A stretch of 64,000 nucleotides of DNA from Gordonia amarae NBRC 15530 (GTDB taxonomy: Bacteria > Actinomycetota > Actinomycetes > Mycobacteriales > Mycobacteriaceae). Of the stretch, positions 63,582 to 64,000 are shown in pieces. The notes under the pieces are model-generated. The model saw only the letters and a program-made list of their open reading frames with translations. It searched no databases and had not been told where the DNA came from. Within the stretch, counting starts at the first letter, position 1. Every line of letters begins with the position of its first letter. Made by a program: the position numbers and the translations under genes. The DNA is taken from positions 62,001-126,000 of the forward strand of contig NZ_BAED01000059.1 in assembly GCF_000241345.1 (NCBI RefSeq). The letters are read 5' to 3'.

Positions 63582-64000
63582 GTGACCGACAACGCCCAGG
63601 ACGGCGGGGCCGACGGACCCCGGCAGTATCCGACCCGCACCGCCATCATGCTGAGCGGATTGCGGTCGACGGCCTTCGTGAGCCTGCAGGTGGTGGCCTG
63701 TGCGCTCGGCCTGTGGGTGCTCTTCTGGGTGCTCGGCAAGACGTGGGTGGTGCTGCTGCCGGTGCTGTTCGCCATCGTGCTGTGCACGGTGCTGTGGCCG
63801 CCGGTCCGCTGGCTGCGCGACCATCGGGTTCCCCCCGCCGCCGCGGCCGTGGTGATGATGCTCGTCGGTCTCGGCGTGATCGCCGGAATTCTCGCCGTGA
63901 TCGTCCCGTCGATCATCGATCAGGTTCCCGACCTGGCGAGCAAGGCCACCGACGGCATCAACAAGGTGTACGACTGGCTGCAGGGTCCACCGCTCAATAT
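63582..64000 (+). CDS. AI-2E family permease, 3' partial
   Basis: This gene runs off the right edge. The visible 139 residues start VTDNAQDGGADGPRQYPTR, followed by two closely spaced helices (about residues 34-80) and VIAGILAVIVPSIIDQVPDLASKATDGINKVYDWLQG, which resembles the start of AI-2E (TqsA/PerM) family transporters. Members export signals or ions, and most actinobacterial ones are uncharacterised. The GTG at 63582 is the best start. Confidence 0.85.
   Translation, partial: MTDNAQDGGADGPRQYPTRTAIMLSGLRSTAFVSLQVVACALGLWVLFWVLGKTWVVLLPVLFAIVLCTVLWPPVRWLRDHRVPPAAAAVVMMLVGLGVIAGILAVIVPSIIDQVPDLASKATDGINKVYDWLQGPPLN

Overview
The window is a GC-rich actinobacterial chromosome segment. Three things point to the mycolic-acid order Mycobacteriales, and Gordonia or a close relative is my best guess. 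The run prfB - mscS-like - small membrane protein - ftsE - ftsX - smpB matches the order known from mycobacteria. The tmRNA encodes a tag ending in QRDYALAA. There is a two-domain Lsr2. I could not run a database search, so the genus is inference. Both edges cut genes: a metallo-beta-lactamase-fold hydrolase on the left and an AI-2E-type permease on the right.

Layout. 1-11 kb is housekeeping: hisN-like phosphatase, prfB, MscS channel, ftsEX, smpB, a GH27 lipoprotein, a zinc-metalloprotease lipoprotein, an acyl-CoA dehydrogenase and the tmRNA gene with its terminator. 11-19.2 kb looks like a catabolic block: a tightly coupled minus-strand trio (CoA-transferase, YWTD-type propeller, 3-hydroxyacyl-CoA dehydrogenase), a divergent second 3-hydroxyacyl-CoA dehydrogenase, a DAO-type flavoenzyme, an APC amino-acid permease and a formate/nitrite channel. 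19.4-35.8 kb is a mix of transporters, regulators and metabolic genes, including a MerR regulator with a textbook 19-bp-spacer leaderless promoter, pgm, tRNA-Ala(GGC), an AlaA-like aminotransferase divergent from a MocR/PdxR-type regulator, and a foreign-looking small gene at 30853.

35.9-39.7 kb holds the most unusual unit. It is a four-gene minus-strand operon encoding a J-domain plus pseudokinase protein, a VWA protein, a diverged adenylosuccinate-synthetase paralogue with an altered aspartate loop, and a NUDIX-like regulator with a broken Nudix box. A 23-bp near-perfect palindrome lies directly upstream of its first gene. I regard this as the best candidate for an undescribed system.

40-64 kb contains detoxification and transport genes (MFS/MarR pair with repeated operators, LLM monooxygenase, aldo/keto reductase), an feoA-feoB-NifU-like iron operon, a NarL-type two-component system divergent from an ABC exporter, lsr2, trhO overlapping a COG0523 GTPase, a cell-wall amidase, an SDR/fructosamine-kinase/nucleosidase run, and rmuC. 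Start-stop overlaps of the ATGA or GTGA type are frequent, so many neighbours are probably translationally coupled. Convergent gene ends are often separated by strong hairpins without U-tracts.
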